Notes: generated from the sequence alone by a model not told the origin. 64,000 bases of DNA from Alteriqipengyuania abyssalis (GCF_019857185.1 NZ_JAHWXP010000005.1:36815-100814); one strand, 5' to 3'. Positions 16,921 to 26,711 are shown, numbered from the stretch's first letter. Numbers and translations: made by a program.

Positions 16921-17157
16921 ATGTTCACACAACTCGATCCTCCGATCCCGCTCCATGTCCTGGGCAAGGGAGACGGTTATGCGCTGGGCGTCATCGACTA
17001 TGGGCAGGAACACAACCTGCTGTGGGTGACCGCGATCGATGCTACCGGAGAAATCTGGTGCGCGCCCAATCCGGAGGTGCGGATGCAGGCCAACTGGTCG
17101 ATGGCCCGCCCGCGTTCGACGGCGGTAAAGGCGTCGAAGGAAACGATGGCGGGGTAG
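16921..17157 (+). CDS. small conserved-looking protein, unknown function
   Basis: A 78-residue soluble protein (MFTQLDPPIPLHVLGKG...) rich in Trp and Gly with a compact beta-like pattern (VIDYGQEHNLLWVTAID, then EIWCAPNPEVRM). No family recognised. It lies just outside the island, between the repeat and recO. The ATG has only a weak GAGAGG ribosome-binding site. Confidence 0.65.
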   Translation: MFTQLDPPIPLHVLGKGDGYALGVIDYGQEHNLLWVTAIDATGEIWCAPNPEVRMQANWSMARPRSTAVKASKETMAG

Positions 17158-17318
17158 GCTTCGCGAAACAGATCGTTGCCCCTGCGCAGGCAGGCGCCCA
17201 ACCGACCTTCAGGCCAGCACAATCTCGCCAAACCGGCAGCGACCCGCTAGTCCGCACCGATGCCCGGCGCTCGCTCCATCCAACCACGAAACCGCCGCAG
17301 CGGTGACGCCAGCGACCG

Positions 17319-17915
17319 ATGCAACTGAAGGCCCCCGCCATCGTTCTCGCCGCGCGCCCGCATGGGGAGAATGCGGTGATCCTGCGCGCATTGACGCGCG
17401 AGGCGGGGATGGTCGCGGCCTATGTCGCGGGCGGGCAGGGGCGGCGGCTGCGGCCCGTGGTGATCCCGGGCAACTCGGTGGAGGCGGATATCCGCGCGCG
17501 CTCGGCCAGCCAGCTGCCGTTCGGCAAGGTCGAGCTGATGAACAGCCGCGCGCCGTGGCTGAACGAGCCGCTGCCCGCCGCCGCGATCCTGTGGGTCACC
17601 GCGCTGACCGCTTCGACCCTGCCCGAGCGCAATCCCTATCCCAGCCTCTACGATGCGCTGGGCGGATTGCTCGATGCGATCTGCCATGCGCCCTCGGCGC
17701 GCGGCTGGGCGCCCGCGCTGCTCTCCTACGAGGTGCTGCTGCTGCGCGAGCTCGGCTATGGCGGGATGAAGCCCGAGGCGGGCGATCTGCCGGAAACACT
17801 TGCAGCGCTGAACGCGTTGGGCCCCGCGCTGGAGCGCTACCTGCTTGCCGAGCGGCATGGCGATGCTATGGCCGCGCGCGGTCGGCTGCTGGAGCGGCTG
17901 GCGCGGATCGCCTGA
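17319..17915 (+). CDS. recO: DNA repair protein RecO
   Basis: Works with RecF/RecR to load RecA on gapped DNA. The N-terminal OB fold (LAARPHGENAVILRALTREAGMVAAYVAGG) is followed by a helical domain. It is 198 residues, shorter than the roughly 240 usual in other bacteria, and lacks the zinc-binding Cys cluster, as in many alphaproteobacteria. Start ATG 17319. The glycosyltransferase gene begins 29 bases downstream. Confidence 0.87.
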   Translation: MQLKAPAIVLAARPHGENAVILRALTREAGMVAAYVAGGQGRRLRPVVIPGNSVEADIRARSASQLPFGKVELMNSRAPWLNEPLPAAAILWVTALTASTLPERNPYPSLYDALGGLLDAICHAPSARGWAPALLSYEVLLLRELGYGGMKPEAGDLPETLAALNALGPALERYLLAERHGDAMAARGRLLERLARIA

Positions 17916-17944
17916 CTTTTCGGCCATTGGGGGCTCACACCTGA

Positions 17945-19033
17945 GTGCTTGAGATCGCGGTCATCCTGCCCACGCTCAACGAGCGCGAGAATATCGTCCC
18001 ACTGCTCGAAGCGCTCGACGCGGAACTGGCGGGCTTCGCTTGGGAAGCGATCTTCGTCGACGACGACAGCACCGACGGCACCGCCGATGCGCTGCGCGAG
18101 ATCGGGCTGCACAACCGCAAAATCAGGGTCATCCAGAGGATCGGGCGGCGCGGGCTTGCCTCGGCGGTGATCGAGGGCGCGTGCGCCACCGCTGCGCCCG
18201 TGGTCGCGGTGATGGATGCCGATCTGCAGCACGACCCCGCGCTGATCCGCGACATGCTCGAACACCTACGCAGCGGCGCGGCGGACCTGGTGGTCGCCTC
18301 CCGCTTTGCCGAAGGGGCGAGCGCGGATGGCCTGCCCAGCGCGCGGCGCGAACGCGGATCGCGGCTGGCCAACCGGCTCGCGCGGATGCTCACCGGGGTC
18401 GAGCTGAGCGACCCGATGAGCGGGTTCTTCGCGATGGAGACCGCCCGCCTGCGCGCACTCGCCCCGCGCCTGTCGGGGATCGGGTTCAAGGTGCTGCTCG
18501 ATATCCTGTCCGCCTCGCCCGAGCGGCTGCGGGTGGTCGAGGTGCCGATGCATTTCGCCGCGCGGCGAGCAGGCGAGAGCAAGCTCGACCGGGCGGTGGC
18601 GTTCGAATTCCTGGTCGGCCTGTACGAGCGGCATCTGGGCCGGATCGTGCCCACGCGTTTCGCGCTGTTCGGCACGGTCGGCGGGGCGGGGGTGCTGGTC
18701 CACCTGAGCGTGCTGACGCTCGCCTACCGGATGCTGGGCAGCGGGTTCACCGCCGCGCAGGCGCTGGCGACCTTCGCCGCGATGAGCTTCAATTTCTGGC
18801 TCAACAACTGGCTCACCTATCGCGACCAGCGCCTGCGCAGCGTGCCCGCCGTGCTGCGCGGCTGGGCGGTGTTCTGCGTGGCCTGTTCGGTCGGCGCTCT
18901 CGCCAACGTCGCGCTGGCGAGCCTGCTGCAGGCGCGCGGCACCTATTGGCTGCTCGCCGCGCTGGCGGGGATCGTGGTCGGCGCGGTGTGGAATTACGCG
19001 CTGTCGAACCGGTTTGTGTGGGGGAGAGTATGA
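17945..19033 (+). CDS. GT2 glycosyltransferase fused to GtrA-like membrane domain
   Basis: A 362-residue fusion. Residues 4-230 form a dolichol-phosphate-mannose-synthase-like GT2 domain (ILPTLNERENI, FVDDDSTDGT, MDADLQHDP); residues 235-360 form a four-helix GtrA domain. It probably transfers a sugar to polyprenyl phosphate and helps flip it. The start is GTG 17945. A PMT-family mannosyltransferase gene faces it from 20511, and the two could work in succession in envelope glycosylation. Confidence 0.9.
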   Translation: MLEIAVILPTLNERENIVPLLEALDAELAGFAWEAIFVDDDSTDGTADALREIGLHNRKIRVIQRIGRRGLASAVIEGACATAAPVVAVMDADLQHDPALIRDMLEHLRSGAADLVVASRFAEGASADGLPSARRERGSRLANRLARMLTGVELSDPMSGFFAMETARLRALAPRLSGIGFKVLLDILSASPERLRVVEVPMHFAARRAGESKLDRAVAFEFLVGLYERHLGRIVPTRFALFGTVGGAGVLVHLSVLTLAYRMLGSGFTAAQALATFAAMSFNFWLNNWLTYRDQRLRSVPAVLRGWAVFCVACSVGALANVALASLLQARGTYWLLAALAGIVVGAVWNYALSNRFVWGRV

Positions 19034-19215
19034 GACGATCCTCCCCGCTTTGCCGAAGGCCAAGTGGGGAGGGGGACCGCGAGACGCAGCTGCGGCTCGG
19101 GGTGGAGGGGTGATGCCCGGCCGTGCCCCTCCGTCAGCCGCCTGGCGGCGTCTGCCACCTCCCCATTTGCACCCCTCGTCTTACTCGGGCCGAAAACGGG
19201 GAGGAGAGTGAGGCC
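19034..19215. repeat. GC-rich dispersed-repeat-like spacer between convergent genes
   Basis: This 180-base spacer holds GGGGAGG/CCTCCCC-type palindromic motifs (for example near 19040-19070, 19155-19165 and 19196-19205) resembling sphingomonad dispersed repeats. It may also serve as a bidirectional terminator. Confidence 0.4.
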
Positions 19216-20511
19216 TCAACGCCACCCCGCCAGCCACATCCACTGGTTGAACGCCTGTTCGCCCGACAACTCGGCAGCGCTCAGGATCGGGTAGAAATAG
19301 ACGAACACGCCCACGCTACCCGCCAGCACCGCCCAGTAGACCCAGCCGAAGACCGTAGCGCGCAGCCGTGCGAGCAGCAGGGCGAGGCAGGCGAGGAGGA
19401 AGCAGCTGGGCAGGAAATAGTGGTAATAGAACTGGATCGGCTTGGCTGCGACGACCCAGAAGCCGACGCTCGCCGCGTAAAACGTCACCGCAAAGCCCGC
19501 GTCGGCCCGGCGCCGGAACAGCGCGGCGAAGGCGCACCATGCGACCCCGATCAGCCCGAGCAACATGGTCAGCGGATTGCCGATCAGCATCACCCCGCGC
19601 TGCGCGCCGTCGGTGACCTCGTACAGGTACCAGATCGCGCGGGTGTTCAGCACCCACTGATCCCAGGTCGACTGGTAGGGATGCGCTTCCTTCACGCTCT
19701 CCTGTAATTCCAGCATGTGCAGATGCGCGCCGAGCAGGTCCATCCCGGCGAAGGGCCCGTTCTCCACCTGGAAGGCGGGCCAGAAGGTCGCCGAGTACAC
19801 CGCCAGCGGCAGCACGCCGAGCCACAGCGGCGCCTCGACCAGCGAAACCCCGCGCACCGGGCTCGCGTCCAGATCGGCGAAACGTTCGCGCGAGGTGCCC
19901 GCGTGGATCCGCATCGCGAGGAAGAACAGGCCGAGCAGCGGGGCCAGCGGCACGGCGTTCCATTTGGCTGCCATCGACAGGCCCAGCGCGATCCCGCTCG
20001 CGATCAGGTCCAGCCGCGCGCGCGTTTCGCGGCGCTGGCGGCACGCGCTCGCGAACAGCCACAGCGCGGTGAGGAAGAACGCCGCCATGAACACGTCGAG
20101 CATCGCGATCTGTGCGTGGACGAACAGCAGGAAGCCGGTCGCCAGCAGCACGCCATAGGCCAGAGTAGCATCGCGGCCGTGGCTCGCGTGCCACAGCGCG
20201 CGCATCCCTGCGAACAGAGCGAGCGTGCCCGCCAGCGCGGAGAAGATCCGCCAGCCCCACGGGTTGTCGCCCAGCAGCCAGATCCCGGCGGCGATGATCT
20301 CCTTGCCCAGCGGCGGATGCTCGGGGTTGCGATAGTCGAACCCGGTCAGCAGCTCGCGCGCGGCGGGAAGGTAATGGATTTCATCGAAGTAGGGCCCGCT
20401 GGGCAGCCACAGCCGCCACAGGCACAGCAGGAAAAAGCCCAGCGTCAGGCCGAGGCAGGCCAGCAAGGGATCGTCGCTTGCAGGAACGCGGGTCGCGTGC
20501 GCTCGGGTCAT
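19216..20511 (-). CDS. PMT-family glycosyltransferase
   Basis: About 431 residues with some ten membrane segments. It carries the PMT/ArnT-like first loop with the acidic motif FDEIHYLPAARELL and the PEHPPLGK motif, used by enzymes that move a sugar from a polyprenyl-phosphate donor to protein or lipid at the periplasmic face. Start ATG 20511 (MTRAH); an in-frame codon at 20550 would add a poorly conserved leader. It is convergent with the GT2-GtrA gene and divergent from metZ. Confidence 0.87.
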   Translation of the reverse strand: MTRAHATRVPASDDPLLACLGLTLGFFLLCLWRLWLPSGPYFDEIHYLPAARELLTGFDYRNPEHPPLGKEIIAAGIWLLGDNPWGWRIFSALAGTLALFAGMRALWHASHGRDATLAYGVLLATGFLLFVHAQIAMLDVFMAAFFLTALWLFASACRQRRETRARLDLIASGIALGLSMAAKWNAVPLAPLLGLFFLAMRIHAGTSRERFADLDASPVRGVSLVEAPLWLGVLPLAVYSATFWPAFQVENGPFAGMDLLGAHLHMLELQESVKEAHPYQSTWDQWVLNTRAIWYLYEVTDGAQRGVMLIGNPLTMLLGLIGVAWCAFAALFRRRADAGFAVTFYAASVGFWVVAAKPIQFYYHYFLPSCFLLACLALLLARLRATVFGWVYWAVLAGSVGVFVYFYPILSAAELSGEQAFNQWMWLAGWR

Positions 20512-20666
20512 TGCGGGCCATGCGATACGGGCGACGAGGCACGGCGACAAGCGGGCCGATCATGATCGCAGTGCCCGCATTGCCGATTGGCCACGCAGTG
20601 TGGCTTGGCTGCCGACAAGCAATTTCCTTTTGCCCGCACGCGCGCACGGGCCTAGCCGGTGGCCCC

Positions 20667-21872
20667 ATGAAGAAGACCACCGGAATGGATCGCTCCGTCA
20701 CCTCCAAGTGGCGTCCCGCAACGCAGGCCGTGCGCGGGGGCACCTGGCGCAGCGAGCATGGCGAGACGAGTGAGGCGCTGTTCCTCACCTCGGGCTATAC
20801 CTACGACAATGCGGCCGAAGTGGCCGCGCGTTTCGCGGGTGAGGCCGAGGGGATGACCTATTCGCGCCTCCAGAACCCGACCGTGGCGATGCTCGAAGAA
20901 CGCATTGCGCTGATGGAGGGGGCCGAGGCCTGCCGCGTGCAGGCGAGCGGGATGGCCGCGATGACCGCCGCGCTGCTGTGCCAGCTTTCGGCAGGCGATC
21001 ACTGCGTCGCGGCGCGCGCCGCCTTCGGTTCGTGCCGCTGGCTGGTCGACCACCTGCTGCCGCGCTTCGGGATCGAGACCACCGTGATCGACAGCGCGGA
21101 TAACGATGCGTGGGAAGCGGCTATTCAGCCCAACACCAAGGTGTTCTTCTTCGAAACACCCGCCAACCCGACGCTCGACGTGGTCGATCTGGAGCATGTC
21201 TGCGGCATCGCCAAGGCGCACGGGATCACCACCGTGGTCGACAATGCCTTCGCCTCGCCCGCGCTCCAGCGGCCGATGGAGTTCGGCGCGGATGTGGTGG
21301 CGTATTCCGCGACTAAGCTGATGGACGGGCAGGGCCGCGTGCTCGCGGGCGCGGTTTGCGGGACGAAGCAATGGATCGACGAGGTGCTGCTGCCCTTCCA
21401 GCGCAATACCGGGCCCAACCTTTCGCCCTTCAACGCATGGGTGGTGATGAAGGGGCTCGAAACGCTCGACCTGCGCGCGCACCGGCAGAGCCAGAATGCG
21501 GTTGCGCTGGGCAAGTTCATGGAACCGCGCGTGCCGCGCATCCTGCATCCCGGGCTGGAAAGCCACCCGCGCCATGCGCTCGCGCTGAAGCAGATGCGCG
21601 CGACCGGACCGATCTTCGCCTTCGACCTCGGCAGCCGCGCGAAGGCGCACGCGCTGCTCGACGCGCTGGAGTTGGTCGACCTGTCGAACAATATCGGCGA
21701 TTCGCGCAGCCTCGCGTGCCATCCCGCCAGCACCACGCATGCCGGGCTGAGCGAGGAAGCCCGCGCCGAGATGGGCGTGACCGAGGGGCTGGTGCGGATC
21801 AACGTCGGCCTCGAGGACATCGAGGACCTGCGCGAGGATATCGACCGGGCGCTGGGCGCGGCGGGGTTCTGA
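20667..21872 (+). CDS. metZ: O-succinylhomoserine sulfhydrylase
   Basis: A Cys/Met-metabolism PLP enzyme of 401 residues that makes homocysteine directly from O-succinylhomoserine and sulfide. It shows the PLP-Lys motif YSATK (Lys217), SRLQNPTVAMLEERIALMEG at the substrate end, and the QASGMAAM phosphate-binding segment. The start at ATG 20667 gives the family length. The 155-base upstream region was searched for a SAM-II riboswitch and none was evident. Confidence 0.93.
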   Translation: MKKTTGMDRSVTSKWRPATQAVRGGTWRSEHGETSEALFLTSGYTYDNAAEVAARFAGEAEGMTYSRLQNPTVAMLEERIALMEGAEACRVQASGMAAMTAALLCQLSAGDHCVAARAAFGSCRWLVDHLLPRFGIETTVIDSADNDAWEAAIQPNTKVFFFETPANPTLDVVDLEHVCGIAKAHGITTVVDNAFASPALQRPMEFGADVVAYSATKLMDGQGRVLAGAVCGTKQWIDEVLLPFQRNTGPNLSPFNAWVVMKGLETLDLRAHRQSQNAVALGKFMEPRVPRILHPGLESHPRHALALKQMRATGPIFAFDLGSRAKAHALLDALELVDLSNNIGDSRSLACHPASTTHAGLSEEARAEMGVTEGLVRINVGLEDIEDLREDIDRALGAAGF

Positions 21873-21912
21873 CCGGGGCTGAAGCCTCCACTTCTACGGC
21901 CCCCTCGCCGGG

Positions 21913-22221
21913 CTAATTCGACTCGCAGGCAATCCCGTCATCGTCGCGGTCCAGCTCTGGGCGATAGCCGGCTTGCCCGCGACGGATATTGCTGAAACCC
22001 GCTGCCCGGGCGGCGGTGCAGTTCGGGAAGTAGACGCTGCCATCGACCGAGTTTCCGCTCGCGGGCCGGGTTGCACGCCGCTGCCGGTGGCAGTGATAAT
22101 CGCCGGTCTTGCGGTTGTGATGGCACCCCTTGGCATCGAGCCCGCCGGGGTGGGCGGATACCTCTACGGTGGCAACCGGGGTCGATAGAAGCGCGAGCGA
22201 GGCGAGAACAGTCAGCCGCAT
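21913..22221 (-). CDS. secreted excalibur-domain protein
   Basis: About 102 residues. A signal peptide (MRLTVLASLALLSTPVATVEVSA) is followed by a His/Cys-rich YHYH-like patch (KGCHHNRKTGDYHCH) and a C-terminal excalibur domain with the calcium-binding signature DRDDDGIACE. Excalibur domains occur on secreted and surface proteins, often near nucleases. The start is set at the signal peptide ATG; longer readings in this frame run through GC-rich non-coding sequence. Confidence 0.85.
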   Translation of the reverse strand: MRLTVLASLALLSTPVATVEVSAHPGGLDAKGCHHNRKTGDYHCHRQRRATRPASGNSVDGSVYFPNCTAARAAGFSNIRRGQAGYRPELDRDDDGIACESN

Positions 22222-22437
22222 GGCACGAGCTAAGCATGTTGTTGCGATCTTGAGAAATGAATTCCGGGCGCCGCCGGCAGTGGCACCGCCCATGCGTGCA
22301 GGAAAAGCATCGGCCCCTGTCGGGCCCATGGCTGGCGTTTCCCTTACCTCTTGCGCCATCGCCCCGCGCAGCCGCCGGAACACCCTTACTCCCACACGTT
22401 CTCTTCCGTGACACCGGAAAAACAGGAGACGACACAC

Positions 22438-23709
22438 ATGGGCGAACTACTCGAAGCGGCACAGGAGCGGATGACGCGCGCGGCGGAGATGGTGGGGCTC
22501 GACAAGGAGGTCGTCTCGCATCTGCTCAACCCGATCGAGACGCTATCCGCCTCGGTCAACATCCGGCGCGACGATGGCTCGGCGCTGGCGCTCAAAGGCT
22601 GGCGGTGCCGCTATAATTCCGCGCTCGGCCCGACCAAGGGGGGCATCCGCTTCCACCCGTCCGTCCACCTCGACGAGGTCGAGACGCTCGCCTTCCTGAT
22701 GACCATGAAATGCGCGCTGATGGGCCTGCCCTTCGGCGGCGGAAAGGGCGGGGTCGAGGTCGACGCGCACGACCTCTCGACCATGGAGAAGGAGCGCGTG
22801 GCGCGCGGCTATGTCCGCGCGATGGCTAAGATCCTCGGCCCCGATCGCGACGTTCCCGCGCCCGACGTCGCCACCGGAGAGCGCGAGATGGCGTGGATGG
22901 TGAGTGAATATTCCGAGATAGCAGGGTCGATCCAGCCGCACGCGTTCACGGGTAAGCCCGTGTCGCTCGGCGGGATGCCGGGGCGTACGCCCGCGACCGG
23001 GCGCGGCGCGCATATCGCGCTGGAGGAAATGCGTGACCTTGCCGGGCTGGGCGAGGATGGCGGCCTGACCATCGCGCTGCAGGGCTTCGGCAATGCCGGG
23101 CTGTGGTTCGCCAGGGCCGCCGCCGATGCGGGGCACACAATCGTCGCGGTCACCGATTCCTCGGGCACGGTCAGCGATCCCGACGGGCTCGATATCGAGG
23201 CGCTGGTGCAGGTGAAGGAGGAGAAGGGCAAGGTCACCGCATACGACGGGGGCGATGCGCAGTCCTCCGACGATCCCGAGGAGGTGCTGGCGACCGAATG
23301 CGACGTGCTGGTGTTCGCCGCGCTGGGCGGGGTGATCGCCGATGCGGAGGATGCCAAGGCGCTCCAATGCAAGGCGATCGTCGAACTCGCCAACCGCCCG
23401 GTCCTGCCCGCCGCCGACAAGGCGCTGCAGGATGTGGGGGTCGAGGTGGTGCCCGATATCCTCGCCAATGGGGGCGGGGTGACGATCAGCCATGCCGAGT
23501 GGGTGCAGGGCCGCCAGGGGATCGACTGGAACTCCGATGACGTCGACGACTATCTGGAGGACACGATCGCGCAAGCGTCCGAAAATGTGCGCGAAGTGAT
23601 GCAGGAGTGCGACACCGACATGCGCACGGCGGCCTATGCGGTGGCGCTGCGCCGCCTATGTGCTGCGATTTCCGCGCATGGGACGCGCGCCGACTTCGGC
23701 AAGAGCTGA
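22438..23709 (+). CDS. Glu/Leu/Phe/Val-type amino acid dehydrogenase (probable glutamate dehydrogenase)
   Basis: A 423-residue enzyme, the size of NAD-type hexameric glutamate dehydrogenase. It holds the substrate-binding Lys in MKCALMGLPFGGGKGG, with the catalytic Lys at position 103 of that motif, and a dinucleotide-binding fold with LQGFGNAG. It should interconvert glutamate and 2-oxoglutarate plus ammonia. ATG 22438 is preceded by CAGGAG. The near-identical folds of Leu and Phe dehydrogenases leave some doubt on substrate. Confidence 0.9.
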   Translation: MGELLEAAQERMTRAAEMVGLDKEVVSHLLNPIETLSASVNIRRDDGSALALKGWRCRYNSALGPTKGGIRFHPSVHLDEVETLAFLMTMKCALMGLPFGGGKGGVEVDAHDLSTMEKERVARGYVRAMAKILGPDRDVPAPDVATGEREMAWMVSEYSEIAGSIQPHAFTGKPVSLGGMPGRTPATGRGAHIALEEMRDLAGLGEDGGLTIALQGFGNAGLWFARAAADAGHTIVAVTDSSGTVSDPDGLDIEALVQVKEEKGKVTAYDGGDAQSSDDPEEVLATECDVLVFAALGGVIADAEDAKALQCKAIVELANRPVLPAADKALQDVGVEVVPDILANGGGVTISHAEWVQGRQGIDWNSDDVDDYLEDTIAQASENVREVMQECDTDMRTAAYAVALRRLCAAISAHGTRADFGKS

Positions 23710-23804
23710 GCTGTCGGGCGGGGCAAGCGGCGCGTCGGCCTGTGGGCAAGAAACGACGCACCGCCTTGCCCTCGGCCCAAATCGCATTACGCTCGCGAAT
23801 CGTG

Positions 23805-24203
23805 ATGAAGAACCTGTTCGACCACGCCGCCACGACCGAGGACATAACCGTCAGGGTCACGGTCAATTTCCTGCCCGAGCAGAGCGATCCTGCAGCGGGC
23901 AAGTGGTTCTGGATCTACCATATCCGGATCGAGAACGCCTCGCGCGAGCGGGTCCAGCTGATGACCCGCCACTGGCGGATCACCGATGCGCAAGGCCTCG
24001 TCCGCCATGTCGATGGCGAAGGCGTGGTCGGCGAACAGCCGGTGCTCACCCCGGGGCGCAGCCACGATTACGTCTCCGGCTGCCCGCTGACGACGCCGTT
24101 CGGATCGATGGAGGGCTTCTACACATTCCACCGCGAAGACGGCTCGCCGATCGAAGTGCGCATCCCCTTCTTCCCGCTCGCCGCACCCGCCACCGCGCAC
24201 TGA
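23805..24203 (+). CDS. apaG: ApaG protein
   Basis: A 132-residue protein of the ApaG/DUF525 family, a fibronectin-III-like beta sandwich linked to Co2+/Mg2+ resistance in enterobacteria. Signature segments: WIYHIRIEN, LMTRHWRITDAQG, GVVGEQPVLTPG, and YVSGCPLTTPFGSMEGFY. An in-frame upstream extension exists but overlaps the dehydrogenase gene and is not family-like. GTG 23802 is an alternative start. Confidence 0.92.
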   Translation: MKNLFDHAATTEDITVRVTVNFLPEQSDPAAGKWFWIYHIRIENASRERVQLMTRHWRITDAQGLVRHVDGEGVVGEQPVLTPGRSHDYVSGCPLTTPFGSMEGFYTFHREDGSPIEVRIPFFPLAAPATAH

Positions 24204-24248
24204 GCCGACTTGTGAGCTGGCCCCGCGCGGGCTAGCGATGCGCGCGAT

Positions 24249-25052
24249 ATGAAGCGCACGCTCCTGCCCCTCAACGCCCTGCGCGTATACGATGCCGCCG
24301 CGCGGCACCTCTCCTTCACCAAGGCGGCGGACGAGCTGGCGGTGACGCCCGCCGCGGTCGGCCAGCAGATCCGCGCGCTGGAGGATCACCTCGGCACCGT
24401 CCTGTTCCGCCGCACCAGCAAGGGGCTGGAGCTGACCGAGGAGGGCGAGGCCGGGCTCGACAATCTGCGCGAAGGTTTCCTCCGGTTCGAGGAAAGCGTC
24501 TCCGCGATGCAGGCGGGGCAGGCGGTCGACCGCTACGCCATCGGTGCGCCGCGCGGAATCCTCGAAAGCTGGCTCGCCCCGCGCCTCGCCGCGTTCCAGG
24601 CCGAGCGGCCTGGCGTGCGCTTCCAGCTGCGCGAGCGCGAGCGGGCGGATTTCTCCGAAGCCAATCTCGACCTTGCGATCTGGCTGGCCGAGGGGCCGGA
24701 GGAGTTTCCCGGCGAGCAGATTTCCAAGCCGCTGTGGGTCACCGTGGGCCCGGTAGACAGCCCGCATGCCAAGGGGCGCAGCGTCGGCTGGCCCGGCGAT
24801 GGCCGCGATACCGACGCGGAGCCGTGCATCGCGGTCGGCAGTGCGGGCCAGGCGCTCGCCAGCGTGATCGCGGGGATGGGCTCTGCCCGGCTGCCCTTCG
24901 CTCTCGCGAGCGAGGCGATCGATGCGGGGCGGGTACGCGTGGAGGACGGGCCGGTCGAAGGCCGCCGGTCCTACTGGCTGGTCGCGCCGCCGCCGCAATG
25001 GCGGCAGAAGAAGGTCCGCGCGCTGGTCGAGTACCTCAAGGCGTCTATCTGA
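24249..25052 (+). CDS. LysR-type regulator, GcvA-like
   Basis: A 267-residue protein. The N-terminal winged helix reads LNALRVYDAAARHLSFTKAA with VTPAAVGQQIRALEDHLG as recognition region, typical of the GcvA branch. The effector domain follows but is shorter than the usual 290-300 residues. The target is unknown. The stop (TGA 25050-25052) abuts that of the convergent gene, giving TGATCA with no spacer. Confidence 0.9.
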   Translation: MKRTLLPLNALRVYDAAARHLSFTKAADELAVTPAAVGQQIRALEDHLGTVLFRRTSKGLELTEEGEAGLDNLREGFLRFEESVSAMQAGQAVDRYAIGAPRGILESWLAPRLAAFQAERPGVRFQLRERERADFSEANLDLAIWLAEGPEEFPGEQISKPLWVTVGPVDSPHAKGRSVGWPGDGRDTDAEPCIAVGSAGQALASVIAGMGSARLPFALASEAIDAGRVRVEDGPVEGRRSYWLVAPPPQWRQKKVRALVEYLKASI

Positions 25053-26711
25053 TCAGCGTAAGCTGCGCACGATCGCGGCGCGCGCCTGCGGGTTCCACAC
25101 GAAGCGGGCCAGATCCGCCTCGATCTCGGTAGCTTTGGAGCGCGCATAGGCGCGGCTCTCGACCGCGCGAGTCAGTTCGTCGAGCATGCCTTCCACATCG
25201 GCAGAGGATTCCTCGATCGGCCGGGCGCTGGCGAGCCGTTCGGCCGCGGCGCGATCCTTTAGCGCCAGAACCGCGAGCATGACGTAGAGCTGGCTGAGCG
25301 GATCGAGCGTCCGGTTGCCCTGCGACATCGCGCCGATCCGGGCGCGCCAGTCGCCGGCGGCCTGCGCGAACTCGTGGCCGCAGGGCGCCGCCTCGGTCGC
25401 GATCATCCCTGCGAGCACCGGATAATAGCCACCACGCTCGATCATGTTGAGAAAATAGCTTTCGGCAGCGGCGCACTCCCCATCGGCGAGCACAATCCGC
25501 GCGGCAAGCGCATTGGCGTAGCTGTTGAAGGGATCGGCCTCCAGCGCCCGAGTGGTCAGATCCCACGCCTCGCCCTCGCGGCGGATCGGCAGACCCTGCC
25601 GCAGATCCGCTTGGTATAGGACGAAGGCTTTGCGCGCGAGCCAGAAGGGGACGTAATCGCTGCGCGGATAGCGCGCGAGGCAGCGGTCGAGCAGCGCGGG
25701 CAATCGCTGCGCCGTTGTGGCGCTCGGCCGGGCGACGGTCTCCGAGCGCAAAAAGCACAGATAGTCGCTTTTCGCCTTGCCATGCGCCTTAAGTTCGAGC
25801 TGCGCTACCAGTCCGTCCGGGGTCAGCAACTGGGCCAGCTCCCCGCCGAGCACTGCGTCGAGCGTCTCGCTGTTGGCGGGCAGGGCAAGAGTGGAAACAT
25901 AGACGCGCGCACCCTCGCGATCGAACAGTTCGAGCCGCAGGCGATCCTGCGCATCGAGCGCGGGTGCGCTGTGCAGCGTGAGCCGGTAATCGGCTGCAGC
26001 CCGGTCTTGTGCAAGGGTGGCGATAAACGATCCGGCGACCTGGCTTTCCATGTCGAAGCGGACATGCTCGGTCAGTTGCGGGTCGCCCAGCTTGCCAAGC
26101 GCGGGCGGGGCGATGTCCACCTCGACCGCGATCCGCGGCGGTGCTGCGGCCGCGGAGCCTGTGCCGCCCCAGCTCCCGGAGAAGAGGTTGAACAGGCCGA
26201 AGGCGAGGATCACTAGCGCGGCGAGTGCGCCGCCCGCGCGCAGCAGCAGATCATGCGATCGACGTGCCGGGCGTGCAGCATCGGCGGGCACGGTGCCGGG
26301 GGCGTCGGCATCGTCCTGCGGCTCGGCATGGCTGTTGCCCAGTCTTTCCGGATAGGCCTTCTCGGGCGGGGCAAGGTGGAGCCGGTAGTCCCCCTTGTCC
26401 AGATGGACCGCAAGCCCGTGGCCCGGCGCGATACGGGTATAGTAGTCGGTCAGGTTGCGGCGCAGGCGCGATATCTGAACCCGGGGGTAGCTGTCGCTGG
26501 TCAGGTCGTAGCTCTCTTCGCGGCCCAGCCCGTCGACCGCGATGGCATATTGGCTCAGCGGACCTTCCCCAGCCAGGGTCTGTTCGCAAAGATAGCTGAG
26601 CAGTCGCGATTGCACGGGGGCCTTGACGAATGCCGGGTCGGCAAGGACCCGCGCGACTTCGGCGGAAAGTTCATCCGCGAAATCAAATGCTCGAACGGGC
26701 TCTGCGGTCAC
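25053..26711 (-). CDS. ToxR/CadC-like membrane regulator with long periplasmic part
   Basis: A 552-residue protein. Residues 10-115 contain a winged-helix-like N-terminal domain (SRLLSYLCEQTLAGEG, YPRVQISRLRRNLTDYYTR, LDKGDYRLHL), as found on many alphaproteobacterial membrane one-component regulators. A Pro/Ala linker, one membrane helix at about 155-180, and a roughly 370-residue helical repeat-like C-terminal part follow. TPR-like character is suspected around residues 330-480. Its signal and targets are unknown. It is convergent with the LysR gene. Confidence 0.75.
   Translation of the reverse strand: MTAEPVRAFDFADELSAEVARVLADPAFVKAPVQSRLLSYLCEQTLAGEGPLSQYAIAVDGLGREESYDLTSDSYPRVQISRLRRNLTDYYTRIAPGHGLAVHLDKGDYRLHLAPPEKAYPERLGNSHAEPQDDADAPGTVPADAARPARRSHDLLLRAGGALAALVILAFGLFNLFSGSWGGTGSAAAAPPRIAVEVDIAPPALGKLGDPQLTEHVRFDMESQVAGSFIATLAQDRAAADYRLTLHSAPALDAQDRLRLELFDREGARVYVSTLALPANSETLDAVLGGELAQLLTPDGLVAQLELKAHGKAKSDYLCFLRSETVARPSATTAQRLPALLDRCLARYPRSDYVPFWLARKAFVLYQADLRQGLPIRREGEAWDLTTRALEADPFNSYANALAARIVLADGECAAAESYFLNMIERGGYYPVLAGMIATEAAPCGHEFAQAAGDWRARIGAMSQGNRTLDPLSQLYVMLAVLALKDRAAAERLASARPIEESSADVEGMLDELTRAVESRAYARSKATEIEADLARFVWNPQARAAIVRSLR

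Noticed and set aside
20512..20666. SAM-II riboswitch before metZ
   Set aside because: No pseudoknot core or conserved U-rich and AAGC-type elements could be placed.
25047..25058. TGATCA at the meeting point of two convergent genes as a regulatory site
   Set aside because: It is simply the two stop codons back to back.
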